From positions 1-7,003 of the forward strand of contig JAFIHO010000165.1 in assembly GCA_017849395.1 (NCBI GenBank): a stretch of DNA of 7,003 bases, given 5' to 3'. Position numbers and translations under genes: made by a program. Under the pieces are notes generated by a model that was not told the DNA's origin, ran no database searches, and saw only the letters and a list, made by a program, of their open reading frames with translations. The DNA is from Hyphomicrobiales bacterium. Its GTDB lineage: Bacteria; Pseudomonadota; Alphaproteobacteria; Micropepsales; Micropepsaceae. Of this stretch, positions 6,171 through 7,003 are shown piece after piece (position 1 is the stretch's first letter; the number at the start of each line of letters is the position of its first letter).

Positions 6171-7003
6171 GTGAAGATTCTTCTTGTGGGTTCGGGTGGC
6201 CGCGAACATGCGCTGGCCTGGGCGCTGGCGGCCAGCCCGTTGCTCACGAAGCTGTATTGCGCGCCCGGCAACGCGGGAATCGCGGCGATTGCCGAATGCG
6301 TACCGATCCCGGCGGCGGACTTTGCGGCGCTGGCAAAGTTCGCCGTGGAAACCAGCATCGATTTCGCGGTGATCGCCGCCGATGCGCAACTGGTGGGCGG
6401 CTTGTGGGACGTTCTGGAGGCGGCGGGGATCCGCGCGCTGGGCCCATCCAGGGCTGCCGCGATTCTGGAAGGCTCCAAGGGCTTTGTGAAAGATCTGTGC
6501 CTTGAGGCCGGCATTCCCACCGCAGCCTATCGGCGCTTTCGTGAGCCGGTTTCCGCAAAGACGTTCGCGGACGGGGTGGGCCATCCCGTGGTCATCAAGG
6601 CGGACGGTCTGGCGGCGGGCAAAGGCGTCATCATCGCCACCAGCAAGAGCGAAGCGGATAAGGCCATCGATTTCATGTTCGAAGGTGGCTTCGGCGACAG
6701 CGGTCATGAGATCGTGGTGGAAGAATTCATGGAGGGGGAGGAAGCCAGCTTCTTCGCCCTGTCTGATGGCGTGAATGTGATCCCGCTGGCGGGCGCGCAG
6801 GATCACAAGCGTGTAGGCGATGGCGACACCGGCCCCAACACCGGCGGCATGGGCGCCTATTCGCCCGCCCCCGTTCTGCCGCCCACACTTGAAGCCGTCG
6901 CGATGGAGAAGTTCATCAAGCCGACCGTCGCCGCCTTCGCGGAACGCGGGCGTCCTTATATCGGGGTGCTTTATCTCGGCTTGATGATCACGAAAGATGG
7001 TCC
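6171..7003 (+). CDS. purD: Phosphoribosylamine-glycine ligase (GAR synthetase), 3' truncated by window edge
   Basis: PurD joins glycine to 5-phosphoribosylamine using ATP, the second step of de novo purine synthesis, in the cytoplasm. About 277 of the usual 420-430 codons are in the window. Visible blocks: the N-domain start KILLVGSGGREHALAW (2-17), APGNAG (31-36), LEGSKGFVKD in the linker, VIKADGLAAGKGV of the ATP-grasp B domain, VVEEFMEGEEASFF, QDHKRVGDGDTGPNTGGMGAYSP split across the catalytic core, and GVLYLGLMI near the edge. The metal-binding ExNxR region lies beyond the window. The start is GTG with a GAGG ribosome site. Odd point: where the family has V(V/I)GPExPL, this protein reads VIAADAQL (67-74), so the Gly-Pro-Glu is Ala-Ala-Asp; all other blocks look intact. 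It is transcribed away from xseA. Confidence 0.96.
   Translation, partial: MKILLVGSGGREHALAWALAASPLLTKLYCAPGNAGIAAIAECVPIPAADFAALAKFAVETSIDFAVIAADAQLVGGLWDVLEAAGIRALGPSRAAAILEGSKGFVKDLCLEAGIPTAAYRRFREPVSAKTFADGVGHPVVIKADGLAAGKGVIIATSKSEADKAIDFMFEGGFGDSGHEIVVEEFMEGEEASFFALSDGVNVIPLAGAQDHKRVGDGDTGPNTGGMGAYSPAPVLPPTLEAVAMEKFIKPTVAAFAERGRPYIGVLYLGLMITKDG

Noticed and set aside
6066..6806. A 246-codon open frame on the minus strand opposite purD
   Set aside because: It is antisense to conserved purD codons and would end inside the xseA start; no motif supports it.
1..7003. Search for phage, defence, toxin-antitoxin, insertion sequence or CRISPR content
   Set aside because: Every long frame with coherent composition belongs to a housekeeping family; no transposase, integrase, repeat-spacer array or flanking duplication was seen.

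Overview
The window looks like ordinary chromosomal DNA from a Gram-negative alphaproteobacterium. It is GC-rich, carries genes for Kdo2-lipid A synthesis, and has an xseA - DUF2093 - M23 peptidase cluster divergent from purD; DUF2093 is, to my knowledge, mainly an alphaproteobacterial family. I cannot name the genus. Every gene is a recognisable family member. I found no mobile element, CRISPR array, tRNA or rRNA, and no stretch over 300 bases without a gene.

Left half, plus strand (1-3558): a tight envelope operon. It begins with the 3' end of an MsbA-type ABC exporter (1-438). This overlaps waaA (435-1709, Kdo transferase) by 4 bases. waaA overlaps lpxK (1696-2646, lipid A 4'-kinase) by 14 bases. 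After 12 bases comes an LpxL/HtrB-type lipid A acyltransferase (2659-3558). Together these genes phosphorylate the lipid A disaccharide, add Kdo, add secondary acyl chains, and flip the finished core lipid across the inner membrane.

Right half, minus strand (3590-6069): xseA (6069-4657, exonuclease VII large subunit), then a small DUF2093 gene (4632-4414), then an exported M23 peptidase (4417-3590). The last two are coupled by a GTGA stop/start overlap. This unit converges on the lipid A operon across only 31 bases, and I see no clear terminator there.

A 101-base divergent intergenic region (6070-6170) separates xseA from purD (6171 to the window edge, plus strand, GTG start). It holds two GC-rich CCCGGG-centred repeats and a weak promoter candidate.

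The observations most worth checking are a PurD in which the usual N-domain Gly-Pro-Glu motif reads Ala-Ala-Asp, and the coupling of the uncharacterised DUF2093 protein to an envelope peptidase. I do not see a new multi-gene system here.
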